DNA from: a virus
DNA length: 64,000 nucleotides
Reading direction: 5' to 3' (one strand)
Virus record (IMG/VR): IMGVR_UViG_3300045973_000169
Coordinates: 77,000 to 140,999 of that record
The notes beneath the pieces are model-generated. The model had not been told where the DNA came from. It did not search any database and saw only the letters and a list, made by a program, of their open reading frames with translations. The position numbers and the translations under genes are program-made. Below, piece by piece: positions 1-6,000 of the stretch (the first letter of the stretch is position 1; each line of letters opens with the position of its first letter).

Positions 1-21
1 GAGGGAAATGCAAGTCGTGGT

Positions 22-56
22 AAGGTTTATTTTACTGCTGACTTGCATTAGTTAAT
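22..56 (+). pseudogene. 5' part of metallophosphoesterase, out of frame with the rest
   Basis: Read from base 22, this stretch encodes KVYFTADLH, the expected first beta strand and D-x-H metal motif of a calcineurin-like phosphoesterase, then meets TAG at 49. The expected continuation LGHSNIIRYCNRPF starts at base 57 in another frame. The two halves are separated by 8 extra bases, TAGTTAAT. The frame stays open to the left window edge, so the true start is not visible. The 8 bases resemble the TAGTTATTAAC found at the endonuclease insertion points elsewhere in the window, which suggests an excision scar. This is inference. Confidence 0.6.
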
Positions 57-113
57 TTAGGTCATAGTAACATTATCCGTTATTGCAATAGACCTTTTAA
101 GAGTGCAGAAGAA

Positions 114-539
114 ATGGATGATACTATTATCAAAAATTTTAATGCTATTCTTAAACCTAATGATGAGTTATATATTCTAGGAGATACTTGCTTTACTGGA
201 AGAGATCTTCGTGGATATATGGCTAATATACCAGGTCAAAAGTTTTGTATTCTTGGGAATCATGACCCTAAACAATTTGATAGTAATATCTTCGCTTGGG
301 TTAAAGATGTTAAGATGATTAAAGTTGGAGAGCAACATATATTCTTATCTCATTATGCACATAGACAATGGCCTCAGTCTCATTATGGAGCTTGGCATTT
401 ATATGGACATGATCATGGGACTCTAGAGGATTTTGGAATGTCAACAGATGTAGGTGTGGATTCTTGGGATTATAAGCCTGTGTCTTTTGATCAATTAAAA
501 GAAAGATTTAAAGGGCGTGAGCCCCGCAAACATCACTAA
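114..539 (+). CDS. Calcineurin-like metallophosphoesterase (N-terminus frameshifted)
   Basis: Product of 141 residues from the first in-frame ATG; the frame is open back to base 57. Visible motifs are ILGDTC (GD), ILGNHD (GNH), LSHYAH (His) and YGHDHG (GHxH), the standard order for binuclear metallophosphoesterases, which hydrolyse phosphomonoesters or phosphodiesters. The first motif, D-x-H, is encoded upstream in a different frame (22-48), so a product starting at 114 lacks one metal-ligand pair. Either the gene is broken, or the ribosome bypasses 8 bases, or the truncated form has another role. It is followed after 15 bases by the Hc1-like gene. Confidence 0.8.
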   Translation: MDDTIIKNFNAILKPNDELYILGDTCFTGRDLRGYMANIPGQKFCILGNHDPKQFDSNIFAWVKDVKMIKVGEQHIFLSHYAHRQWPQSHYGAWHLYGHDHGTLEDFGMSTDVGVDSWDYKPVSFDQLKERFKGREPRKHH

Positions 540-554
540 AGAAAGGGAATCGTA

Positions 555-734
555 ATGCAAACATTTGATAAAATTAAAGAATTAATTGCTGATGCTGAAG
601 CTGATGTAGCCAAGGTTGATAAAGGGCAGAAAGCTGCTGCTAAACGTGTAAGGAAATTTCTTCAAGCTTTGATTAAAGCTGCTAAAGAAGCACGAGTAGA
701 AGCTCTAGCAACTTATCGTCCGCCAACAGCTTAA
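555..734 (+). CDS. Histone H1-like (Hc1-type) small DNA-binding protein
   Basis: A 59-residue basic protein preceded by a GGGAA purine-rich site. The pattern ELIADAEADVAKVDKGQKA followed by KAAAKRVRKFLQAL and an Ala/Lys-rich tail matches the Hc1 family of small histone H1-like proteins known from chlamydiae and many phages. Such proteins bind DNA without sequence preference and are thought to compact it. It is helical throughout with no membrane segment. Family assignment is from remembered sequence pattern only; the role in the phage is inferred. Confidence 0.65.
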   Translation: MQTFDKIKELIADAEADVAKVDKGQKAAAKRVRKFLQALIKAAKEARVEALATYRPPTA

Positions 735-840
735 GTAAATTATGGGGAAGGTATATATATGGTCCGTAGGGTTTATACCGTGCTATTAAGTTGGTGTTAG
801 GATAGCAAACTGATTATTGTTTAGATAATCTTTTAAAAGA

Positions 841-929
841 AAAGCAGGACATCAACGTGCTCTTTCCTGCAAATGGGTTTCGAAAAGCATAAAACCCAAA
901 AGCAGGAATGATCCCATCGCTCTCCTGCT
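841..929 (+). repeat. Two related hairpins flanking a third (GCAGGA/TCCTGC)
   Basis: Three stem-loops in a row. The first pairs GCAGGA (844) with TCCTGC (865). The second pairs GGGTTT (875) with AAACCC (892). The third pairs AGCAGGA (901) with TCCTGCT (923). The outer two have the same arms and similar loops, so they look like copies of one element. They sit at the left border of the GC-rich island and could be RNA hairpins or DNA cruciforms. Confidence 0.6.
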
Positions 930-1099
930 GGGCCCTGGTCCCTGGACAAAAGGACCTGGTAAGGACCTGGCTGCGGTGGATCTGCAGCTCAGGATCCTGA
1001 AACCGGATCCGTCAAATACGGCGGATCCTCGAAGCACGAGCACTCGAGACCGGGTGCTGCAGCTGGCCGGCGCTAGCGCTCTCCGCCTGCTGCGACGTC
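930..1099 (+). repeat. Cluster of six-base palindromes (restriction-site-like island)
   Basis: Within 170 bases there are GGGCCC (930), CTGCAG (982 and 1057), GGATCC (992, 1005 and 1023), CTCGAG (1043), CAGCTG (1060), GCCGGC (1066), GCTAGC (1072, inside the 10-base palindrome GCGCTAGCGC at 1070-1079), AGCGCT (1075) and GACGTC (1094). There are also direct repeats of GGACCTGG. Such density of GC-rich perfect palindromes is out of keeping with the AT-rich surroundings. It resembles a polylinker but could be a structured RNA, a GC-cluster mobile element or a protein-binding array. Function unknown. Confidence 0.7.
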
Positions 1100-1116
1100 C
1101 CCAGTCTCCTCTCTCG

Positions 1117-1164
1117 AATTATAGTCCTCTACTAGGAATTGGCCTAGTAGGGGCTCCTATAATT
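1117..1164 (+). other. Long two-segment hairpin before gene at 1190
   Basis: Outer arms AATTATAG (1117-1124) and CTATAATT (1157-1164), inner arms CTACTAGG (1129-1136) and CCTAGTAG (1143-1150), loop AATTGG. All 16 pairs are Watson-Crick. There is no T-run after it, so it is not a standard terminator. It may be a leader hairpin, an RNA-processing site or a cruciform. Confidence 0.7.
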
Positions 1165-1189
1165 AACTAACAAAATAAAGGAAGTATTA

Positions 1190-1801
1190 ATGGATACTTT
1201 AAAGTTTGTTCTTATAGAAGATACTACTGAAATAAAAAATATTTTAACAATTCTTGAATCTCAAAGTGATATCCAAATTAGCTTTATTAGTTTGGAATCT
1301 TTTAATAATAATTTTCCTAGATTCAGTGATATATTATATGAATATGCTCATCAAATTAAATCATTATACTGTCCTGTTATTGGAAATGTATTTGAAGATA
1401 GTGTTACTATTCTTAGTACATTAGAAGATATACTAGAAATTCCTATTAATCATATTGTTGTAGAGTCGAAACTGTATGATGATATTAAACAGTTAGTTGA
1501 TTTTTATCATGATGATTTACAAGATGGAAGTCTGAATATAAGTATCTATTGCAGTGCTTGGAATGAATCTAATGATGAGCTACATGGACCTATTGATTGT
1601 ATAGCTTATATTGAACGTAATAAACTACAAGGTGTTTATGTAAGTTTAGATACAGATGATTTTAATGGAATGCATATGTCTGCTGCTTTTAAATATACAG
1701 ACATTATATATGTAAAAGGAAAAGATTATTATACTGAACCATATACGAAAGGCTATATTGAATATAGATTTAATAAATGGTTAGTGGAGACTTTTGTATG
1801 A
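1190..1801 (+). CDS. Hypothetical protein, 203 residues
   Basis: Starts at ATG after AAAGGAAG. The protein is acidic and soluble, with alternating beta and helix segments and no membrane span or recognisable catalytic motif. The stop overlaps the ATG of the next gene (ATGA), so the two are translationally coupled. I do not recognise the family. Confidence 0.8.
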   Translation: MDTLKFVLIEDTTEIKNILTILESQSDIQISFISLESFNNNFPRFSDILYEYAHQIKSLYCPVIGNVFEDSVTILSTLEDILEIPINHIVVESKLYDDIKQLVDFYHDDLQDGSLNISIYCSAWNESNDELHGPIDCIAYIERNKLQGVYVSLDTDDFNGMHMSAAFKYTDIIYVKGKDYYTEPYTKGYIEYRFNKWLVETFV

Positions 1802-2016
1802 GTTGGTATGGATTAGTATCTGAAGATGGGAAAGATGTTTCAATCGGAAGATGTTCATTCTGGATAGTGTTAGGTTTGATGATTTGGTTTTGGTTATTTA
1901 GTGTTTCAGCTATACCACCAACATTAATTACAGCATTTGAATGGGTTATGAGTTATAATTTTGGGAAGAAAGTATTATCAACTGCATCTACAGTTGTAAC
2001 AGCTATAAAAGGATAA
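1798..2016 (+). CDS. Small membrane protein, 72 residues
   Basis: The ATG at 1798 overlaps the upstream stop (ATGA) and is preferred over an in-frame GTG-type start further upstream. One strong hydrophobic segment (about residues 20-42, WIVLGLMIWFWLF) predicts a single membrane span, followed by a moderately hydrophobic tail. No family recognised. Confidence 0.65.
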   Translation: MSWYGLVSEDGKDVSIGRCSFWIVLGLMIWFWLFSVSAIPPTLITAFEWVMSYNFGKKVLSTASTVVTAIKG

Positions 2017-2020
2017 AGAA

Positions 2021-2179
2021 ATGAAACCACATAATAAGAAAAAAGTAGAACATGTAAAAGATGGAAATGAATTCTTTAGAGTTCGTATTGTTGAGCAGTG
2101 TTGTTCCGATGCAAGAAAATTAGTTAATTTAATGTTAGTTCTTAACAAGTATAATTTACAGTTAGCATCTTACGTCTAA
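2021..2179 (+). CDS. Small hypothetical protein, 52 residues
   Basis: ATG at 2021, TAA at 2179, preceded by GGATAAAGAA. The basic N-terminus (MKPHNKKKVEHVKDG) is followed by a hydrophobic helix near the C-terminus (LVNLMLVLNKYNLQL). It fills the gap between two coding genes in the same direction. No homologue recognised. Confidence 0.55.
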   Translation: MKPHNKKKVEHVKDGNEFFRVRIVEQCCSDARKLVNLMLVLNKYNLQLASYV

Positions 2180-2192
2180 AAAGGAGGGCCTT

Positions 2193-3431
2193 ATGGCTAG
2201 TGGTAAAATTGCTGCTCGTCAGGCAGCAGAAGCTGAACGAAATGAAAAGTTGAAAGCAATATTACAAAATGAAACAAGAAAAATTGAAGAAGCTAAAGCC
2301 GCTAAAGGCCCAAAGAAGAAAGATGGATTTGCTTTATTAAATAGACTTTCACATAAAGCTATGGGTAAAGCAATTAGAAGTATTGCTACATATAAGCCAA
2401 AGTCTTATAATCCTGATAAACAATTAATTGATTTTATTAAACATTTATTCGTGAAGTATCCTGTTCCATATTTTATGTTTCAATGTATGGTTGAACAAGG
2501 TCCTATCAAATATGGAGAACCTGCAACTCATCGTAGAGGAGATGTTTACTTTGGTAGAGGACAGAATTATAAACCTGATGAATTTCTTTATTTACATGAT
2601 ATTTATAGAGATTGGTTTTTCTGTATTGCTCAAGGTGGATCTTTTCAGAAATTAACTAAGAGTGTCTTTACGAAGAAAGAAGCTGTGTTATTTTTGAAAG
2701 CTCCATTTAATGAGAAAGAAATCCATATAAATATCTGGTGGGCTAAAATGAAAGCTCTTGATATCCCTAATTATATGATTCCTAGTCTTATTGATAAACT
2801 ATTTAGGAATAGACATATCTTTAGTGATGATGGACGGTTTATGGAAATATTACATTTCTTTGCTAATCATCATGCTGAAATAGAGAAACAAGAGTTTGAT
2901 GAGATTACTGATTTTATTGATTGGAAGCTTAGACATGAGCCAGAGTTCCGTTATAAAGGCAGAACTGTCTCTTCTATGATTAAGCTTTCAAATGAATGGC
3001 ATGCTGCTCTTCAAAAAGCTAAACTTGGAAGTAATGTATCTTGGGCTGGATTTATGCATGAAATTTGGAAGCATGATGAAAAAGATTTTACTTGTGAAGT
3101 TGTTGAGCTTACATCTAATAAGCTTCTTTATAGTGAAGGAAGGAAACAAAAGCATTGTGTTTACTCTTATGTAGATAGATGTGCTAATGGACATTGTTCT
3201 ATTTTTTCATTTCGTGTTTATAAGAAATTCCTTCAAGGTGTTGATGCAGATAATAAACCTATATGGGATAAAGGTGAAGAGATTAAGAGACTTACTATTG
3301 AAGTCAATATTAAAGATAGAAATATTGTTCAAGTTAGAGGATCATTAAACAGGTCTGCAGAGTCTGATGAAAAGAGAATACTTAATCTTTGGGCAGGAGC
3401 TAAAGGTTTTAGTTTTAGTAGATGGTTCTAA
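2193..3431 (+). CDS. PcfJ-like domain protein, 412 residues
   Basis: Good site AAAGGAGGG just before the start. The N-terminal 60 residues are Ala/Lys/Glu-rich and probably helical. The C-terminal third carries the PcfJ-family pattern: QKHCVYSYVDRCANGHCSIF, then RLTIEV, then IVQVRGSLNR. PcfJ proteins are found on conjugative plasmids and in many large phages; their biochemical role is not established. The conserved Cys/His-rich 'KHCV' patch suggests an active or metal site. It is followed by a 2H-phosphoesterase-like gene with its start one base after the stop. Confidence 0.7.
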   Translation: MASGKIAARQAAEAERNEKLKAILQNETRKIEEAKAAKGPKKKDGFALLNRLSHKAMGKAIRSIATYKPKSYNPDKQLIDFIKHLFVKYPVPYFMFQCMVEQGPIKYGEPATHRRGDVYFGRGQNYKPDEFLYLHDIYRDWFFCIAQGGSFQKLTKSVFTKKEAVLFLKAPFNEKEIHINIWWAKMKALDIPNYMIPSLIDKLFRNRHIFSDDGRFMEILHFFANHHAEIEKQEFDEITDFIDWKLRHEPEFRYKGRTVSSMIKLSNEWHAALQKAKLGSNVSWAGFMHEIWKHDEKDFTCEVVELTSNKLLYSEGRKQKHCVYSYVDRCANGHCSIFSFRVYKKFLQGVDADNKPIWDKGEEIKRLTIEVNIKDRNIVQVRGSLNRSAESDEKRILNLWAGAKGFSFSRWF

Positions 3432-3432
3432 T

Positions 3433-3864
3433 ATGAAAGAGTTTCATTTTAAAAGTAAAGGTAGAATAGAGTATAATCCTGCTAGAGGGAATCTTAAGAA
3501 GAAACCTGATTGGTGGGCTATATTACATTGTAGTGAAGAGATAACTCGATATTATAGATATTGGGTCTATAAGAGATATCATATTCCTTTAAGTAAACCA
3601 TCATGGGGCTCTCATATTTCGATTATAAGAGGTGAGAAACCTTATGATGATCAGATGCATTTCTGGAAGAAGTATGATGGCTTAGAGGTTGAATTTGAGT
3701 ACTCTCATAACGTAAGACAGAGTGGTGATACTACTGGTTGGGATAGACCTGATAGTTATTGGTTTGTGGATGTTAAATGTGATTTTCTTATTGATATAAG
3801 GAAAGAGCTTAATTTAAAATATGATTATGGTTTACATATGACTATAGGGAGAACTTGGTTATGA
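3433..3864 (+). CDS. 2H phosphoesterase-like protein (T4 gp57B-like)
   Basis: 143 residues from the ATG at 3433. Two H-x-(S/T) motifs, SHISIIRGE and LHMTIGRTW, about 85 residues apart, are the signature of the 2H phosphoesterase superfamily (2'-5' RNA ligase / cyclic phosphodiesterase fold). The surrounding sequence WGSHISIIRGEKP is reminiscent of phage T4 gp57B. The likely chemistry is hydrolysis or ligation of 2',3'-cyclic or 2'-5' phosphodiesters. The biological substrate is unknown. The stop overlaps the next start (ATGA). Confidence 0.65.
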   Translation: MKEFHFKSKGRIEYNPARGNLKKKPDWWAILHCSEEITRYYRYWVYKRYHIPLSKPSWGSHISIIRGEKPYDDQMHFWKKYDGLEVEFEYSHNVRQSGDTTGWDRPDSYWFVDVKCDFLIDIRKELNLKYDYGLHMTIGRTWL

Positions 3865-4103
3865 AATGTCCTTATGGATATCACTTTGCTGTGGACTGGG
3901 GAATGTTTCCTGAGTGTGATAGCGTATGCCCTAATCCAGAGTACCATTACTGTAAGACTGTTAGAAGTGAATGTACTCATAAAGCTGATTTTGGATCAGA
4001 GATTATAGCAAATAGAGAAGCTAGGCTTCTATCAAATGAAAAAAGAAATTTTAATGGCTATCAGTGCAGTTACTGTGGTGGGTGGCATATAGGTCGTGGT
4101 TAA
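3861..4103 (+). CDS. Small Cys/His-rich zinc-binding-type protein, 80 residues
   Basis: The ATG overlaps the upstream stop. It has two Cys clusters, an N-terminal MKCPYGYH...CDSVC...YHYC segment and a C-terminal QCSYCGGWHIGRG. The final CxxCGGWHIG motif recurs in small phage proteins of unknown function. It probably binds zinc. Downstream, a stub of the next gene precedes an inserted endonuclease. Confidence 0.65.
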   Translation: MKCPYGYHFAVDWGMFPECDSVCPNPEYHYCKTVRSECTHKADFGSEIIANREARLLSNEKRNFNGYQCSYCGGWHIGRG

Positions 4104-4125
4104 AAGTTTTTCTAAGCGGAACTGA
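4100..4125 (+). pseudogene. 5' stub of nucleoside deoxyribosyltransferase gene
   Basis: Read in the frame of 4103 this encodes LKVFLSGTE, which is the usual N-terminus of the deoxyribosyltransferase-like family (K-V-F-x-x-GTCNGS). The stub stops at the GTTATTAACA module at 4126. The intact gene resumes after the endonuclease as MLAALMGTCNGSLWR (4732). So the endonuclease split the gene after the GT of GTCNGS and a new start replaced the lost strand. Confidence 0.6.
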
Positions 4126-4160
4126 GTTATTAACATATGTGCTAATGGAGGGCATATGTT
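4126..4160 (+). promoter_or_regulatory. GTTATTAACA motif plus RBS-enclosing hairpin (copy 1)
   Basis: GTTATTAACA at 4126-4135. Perfect 8-bp arms AACATATG (4132-4139) and CATATGTT (4153-4160) enclose the ribosome site GGAGG in the loop and end directly at the ATG. In a transcript that starts upstream, this fold would hide the start. A transcript starting at or after the 10-mer would lose the left arm and be translated. Confidence 0.75.
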
Positions 4161-4760
4161 ATGATAGGAATATATTTTATAAAGAATAAAATAAATAATA
4201 AAATGTATATAGGGCTTAGTACTAATATAGAAAATCGTTTTTTATTTCATAAACGAAGACTTTTAAGTAATACTCATAAAAATTCTCATTTTCAGTCATC
4301 TTTTAATGAAAATGGAATTGAAAATTTTGAATTTGGAATATTAGAAGAATGCATTGAAGTTATTCTATCTGAACGTGAGAAATATTGGATTTCTTTTTAT
4401 AGGAGCCACAATCGAGAGTTTGGATATAATAAAACTTTTGGTGGGGAGTTTGGTAAAATGTCTGATGAAATCAATGAAAGAAGAAGGCAAAAACTTAAAT
4501 TGCAAACTATTCCACAAGAAATGCGTGATAGAATCAGTAAAACATTAACTGGCAGAAAACAACCTAAAGAAGTAGTTGATAATAGGGCAAAGTCTTGTAG
4601 AAAATGTAATGATGAAATTGAGCAAAAAATAATAGATTTATATATTAATAAAAAATTAAATACTAAACAAATTTCTGAATTGTTGAATATAAAAAGAACA
4701 ACAGTTATTAGTATAGTTAAAAGGAATAAAAATGCTAGCAGCCCTAATGGGAACGTGTAA
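4161..4760 (+). CDS. GIY-YIG homing endonuclease
   Basis: 199 residues. The N-terminal GIY-YIG nuclease domain starts with GIYFIKNKINNKMYIG and has the downstream Arg and Glu positions (NIENRF, LSEREKYWI). Residues about 115-135 form a NUMOD3-type DNA-binding motif (RDRISKTLTGRKQPKE). The C-terminus is a helix-turn-helix (TKQISELLNIKRTTVISIVKR). Such free-standing enzymes cut an allele lacking them and spread by repair. The gene's last 29 bases overlap the start of the interrupted target gene. Confidence 0.9.
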   Translation: MIGIYFIKNKINNKMYIGLSTNIENRFLFHKRRLLSNTHKNSHFQSSFNENGIENFEFGILEECIEVILSEREKYWISFYRSHNREFGYNKTFGGEFGKMSDEINERRRQKLKLQTIPQEMRDRISKTLTGRKQPKEVVDNRAKSCRKCNDEIEQKIIDLYINKKLNTKQISELLNIKRTTVISIVKRNKNASSPNGNV

Positions 4761-5145
4761 TGGTAGTCTTTGGAGAGATGAATTAATCCCCCAATTAGAA
4801 GTTGATTATTTTAATCCTGTGGTTGCAGATTGGACTCCAGAATGTCAAGATGTTGAGCTTCAAAAAAGAGAAGAAGCGGATTTTGTTATCTATGTTATTA
4901 CTCCTAAAATGAAAGGCTTCTACTCTATTGCAGAAGCTGTTCATGATAGCTGTGATCAACCTTGGAAAACTATCTTTTGCTTCTTAATTGAAGACGAAGG
5001 TGAAACTTTTGATAAACATCAGATTAAATCTTTGGAAGCAACTGCTGCTCTTATATTAAGAAACGGTGGATTTATTGCTAAAGATCTTGCTGAAATTGCT
5101 TTTTGTGTTAATGCGGTAGCTAAAGCCTATGTCCAAAACAGTTAA
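4732..5145 (+). CDS. Nucleoside 2-deoxyribosyltransferase-like protein
   Basis: 137 residues. The motif GTCNGSLWRDELIPQL, then DYFNP and DWTPECQ, then EEADFVIYVITP and a Glu in SIAEAVHDS, fit the 'Nuc_deoxyri_tr2'-type branch of nucleoside deoxyribosyltransferases, which exchange the base of deoxynucleosides. The first six residues (MLAALM) are encoded within the end of the upstream endonuclease gene and substitute for the KVFLS strand left as a stub at 4100. The new N-terminus is still hydrophobic, so the protein may work. Confidence 0.75.
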   Translation: MLAALMGTCNGSLWRDELIPQLEVDYFNPVVADWTPECQDVELQKREEADFVIYVITPKMKGFYSIAEAVHDSCDQPWKTIFCFLIEDEGETFDKHQIKSLEATAALILRNGGFIAKDLAEIAFCVNAVAKAYVQNS

Positions 5146-5152
5146 GCTAATA

Positions 5153-5189
5153 ATGATCACACCAGAGAACAAACTATATTAACTATGTA
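5153..5189 (+). pseudogene. 5' stub of WGR/PARP gene
   Basis: ATG at 5153 begins MITPENKLY then meets TAA. In the next frame the DNA reads on to tat-gta (Tyr-Val) just before GTTATTAACA. The intact WGR gene starts MANSRTVKLIYVNG (5979). Aligning AAACTATATTAACTATGTA with AAGTTAATTTATGTA shows both encode K-L-x-Y-V. The stub has gained a frameshift, as expected for a discarded 5' end. Confidence 0.55.
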
Positions 5190-5229
5190 GTTATTAACAG
5201 TTACCATAATTAATAATTGGAGAACTGTT
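5190..5229 (+). promoter_or_regulatory. GTTATTAACA motif plus RBS-enclosing hairpin (copy 2)
   Basis: GTTATTAACA at 5190-5199. Arms AACAGTT (5196-5202) and AACTGTT (5223-5229) pair perfectly over 7 bp, with TTGGAG in the loop against the right arm and the ATG directly after. Same geometry as copy 1 although the arm sequence differs, so pairing rather than sequence is conserved. Confidence 0.75.
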
Positions 5230-6000
5230 ATGCAAGATAGAGAATATATAATTTATTGTTTTTTAGATGAGAATAATAAACCTTATTATGTTGGACAAAC
5301 TTATAATCTTAAGATGAGATTAAATGCCCATAATCAATTTATTTTAGATATTGAAGAAAAAAGATTACCATCTAAATACCCATATTATCGTAAGGCTAGA
5401 GATTTATTTAAAAATGGTATAGGATTAAAAGTAAATATATTAGAAAATAATCTTACCAAAAAAGAAGCAGACTTAAAAGAGTCTGAATATATTAGTAAGT
5501 TTAGAAATGATATTTCCTGTAAGTTATTAAATATTTTAGCTGGTGGTGAATTTAATCAAAGAAATAAATTTGTGTCTGATGAAACAAAAAAGAAAATAAG
5601 TGAATCTAAAAAAGGGAAAAAACTTACAGAAAAACATAAAGAGTCTTTAAGAAATTGTGATAGGAAACAAAGGAACTGGACAGAAGAAGATAAAATTAAA
5701 TATGCTAAAATGGCAAAAATAAATTTATTGAATAAACAAACTCCAGAGAGTATTGAAAAGATGCGTCAGTCTAAAGTTGGGCAAAAACATTCTGAAGAAA
5801 CTAAAAGTAAAATAGCAAGATTTGGGAAAGATCATAAAAGAGCAAAGCACTATTTGATTATTGCCCCAGATGGGACTAATTACGATATTCATGGACTTTC
5901 TTCTTTTTGTAAAGAATTTGATTTAAACCAAAGTGGACTATGGCATGCTCTTAATAAAGGAAATGGTAAATATAAGGGATGGCAAATTCAAGAACTGTAA
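5230..6000 (+). CDS. GIY-YIG homing endonuclease with NUMOD3 repeats
   Basis: 256 residues. The variant GIY-YIG core is YIIYCFLDENNKPYYVGQT, with the catalytic-type Arg in LKMRLNAH and Glu in KESEYISKF. Two NUMOD3 motifs follow (DETKKKISESKKGKKLTE and SEETKSKIARFGKDH). The C-terminal domain (HGLSSFCKEFDLNQSGLWHAL) is a NUMOD1-like DNA-binding helix-turn-helix. Its last 22 bases encode, in another frame, the new N-terminus of the PARP gene. Only distantly similar to the GIY-YIG enzyme at 4161, despite the shared upstream module. Confidence 0.88.
   Translation: MQDREYIIYCFLDENNKPYYVGQTYNLKMRLNAHNQFILDIEEKRLPSKYPYYRKARDLFKNGIGLKVNILENNLTKKEADLKESEYISKFRNDISCKLLNILAGGEFNQRNKFVSDETKKKISESKKGKKLTEKHKESLRNCDRKQRNWTEEDKIKYAKMAKINLLNKQTPESIEKMRQSKVGQKHSEETKSKIARFGKDHKRAKHYLIIAPDGTNYDIHGLSSFCKEFDLNQSGLWHALNKGNGKYKGWQIQEL

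Larger units (their letters stand above)
735..1189 (+). other. 455-bp gene-free region with GC-rich palindrome island
   Basis: No credible gene in either strand. The first 100 bases are AT-rich like the rest of the genome. From about 841 to 1110 the composition changes abruptly to GC-rich, with stacked hairpins and many six-base palindromes (separate entries). Short open frames across this part have unrelated, low-complexity translations and no ribosome site. The region ends in a long hairpin just before the next gene. Confidence 0.8.

Noticed and set aside
976-1170. 64-codon open frame across the GC-rich island
   Set aside because: No ribosome site, odd composition, and the DNA is better explained by palindromes and hairpins. 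The same holds for the opposite-strand frame at 852-1043.
2988-3194. Antisense and out-of-frame ORFs within the PcfJ-like gene
   Set aside because: Shadow frames of a clear coding gene with a good ribosome site.
4126-4760. Endonuclease elements as group I or II introns
   Set aside because: The downstream target genes and tRNAs have their own complete 5' ends, no conserved intron core was seen, and the space outside the ORFs (about 35 bases) is far too small for a ribozyme.
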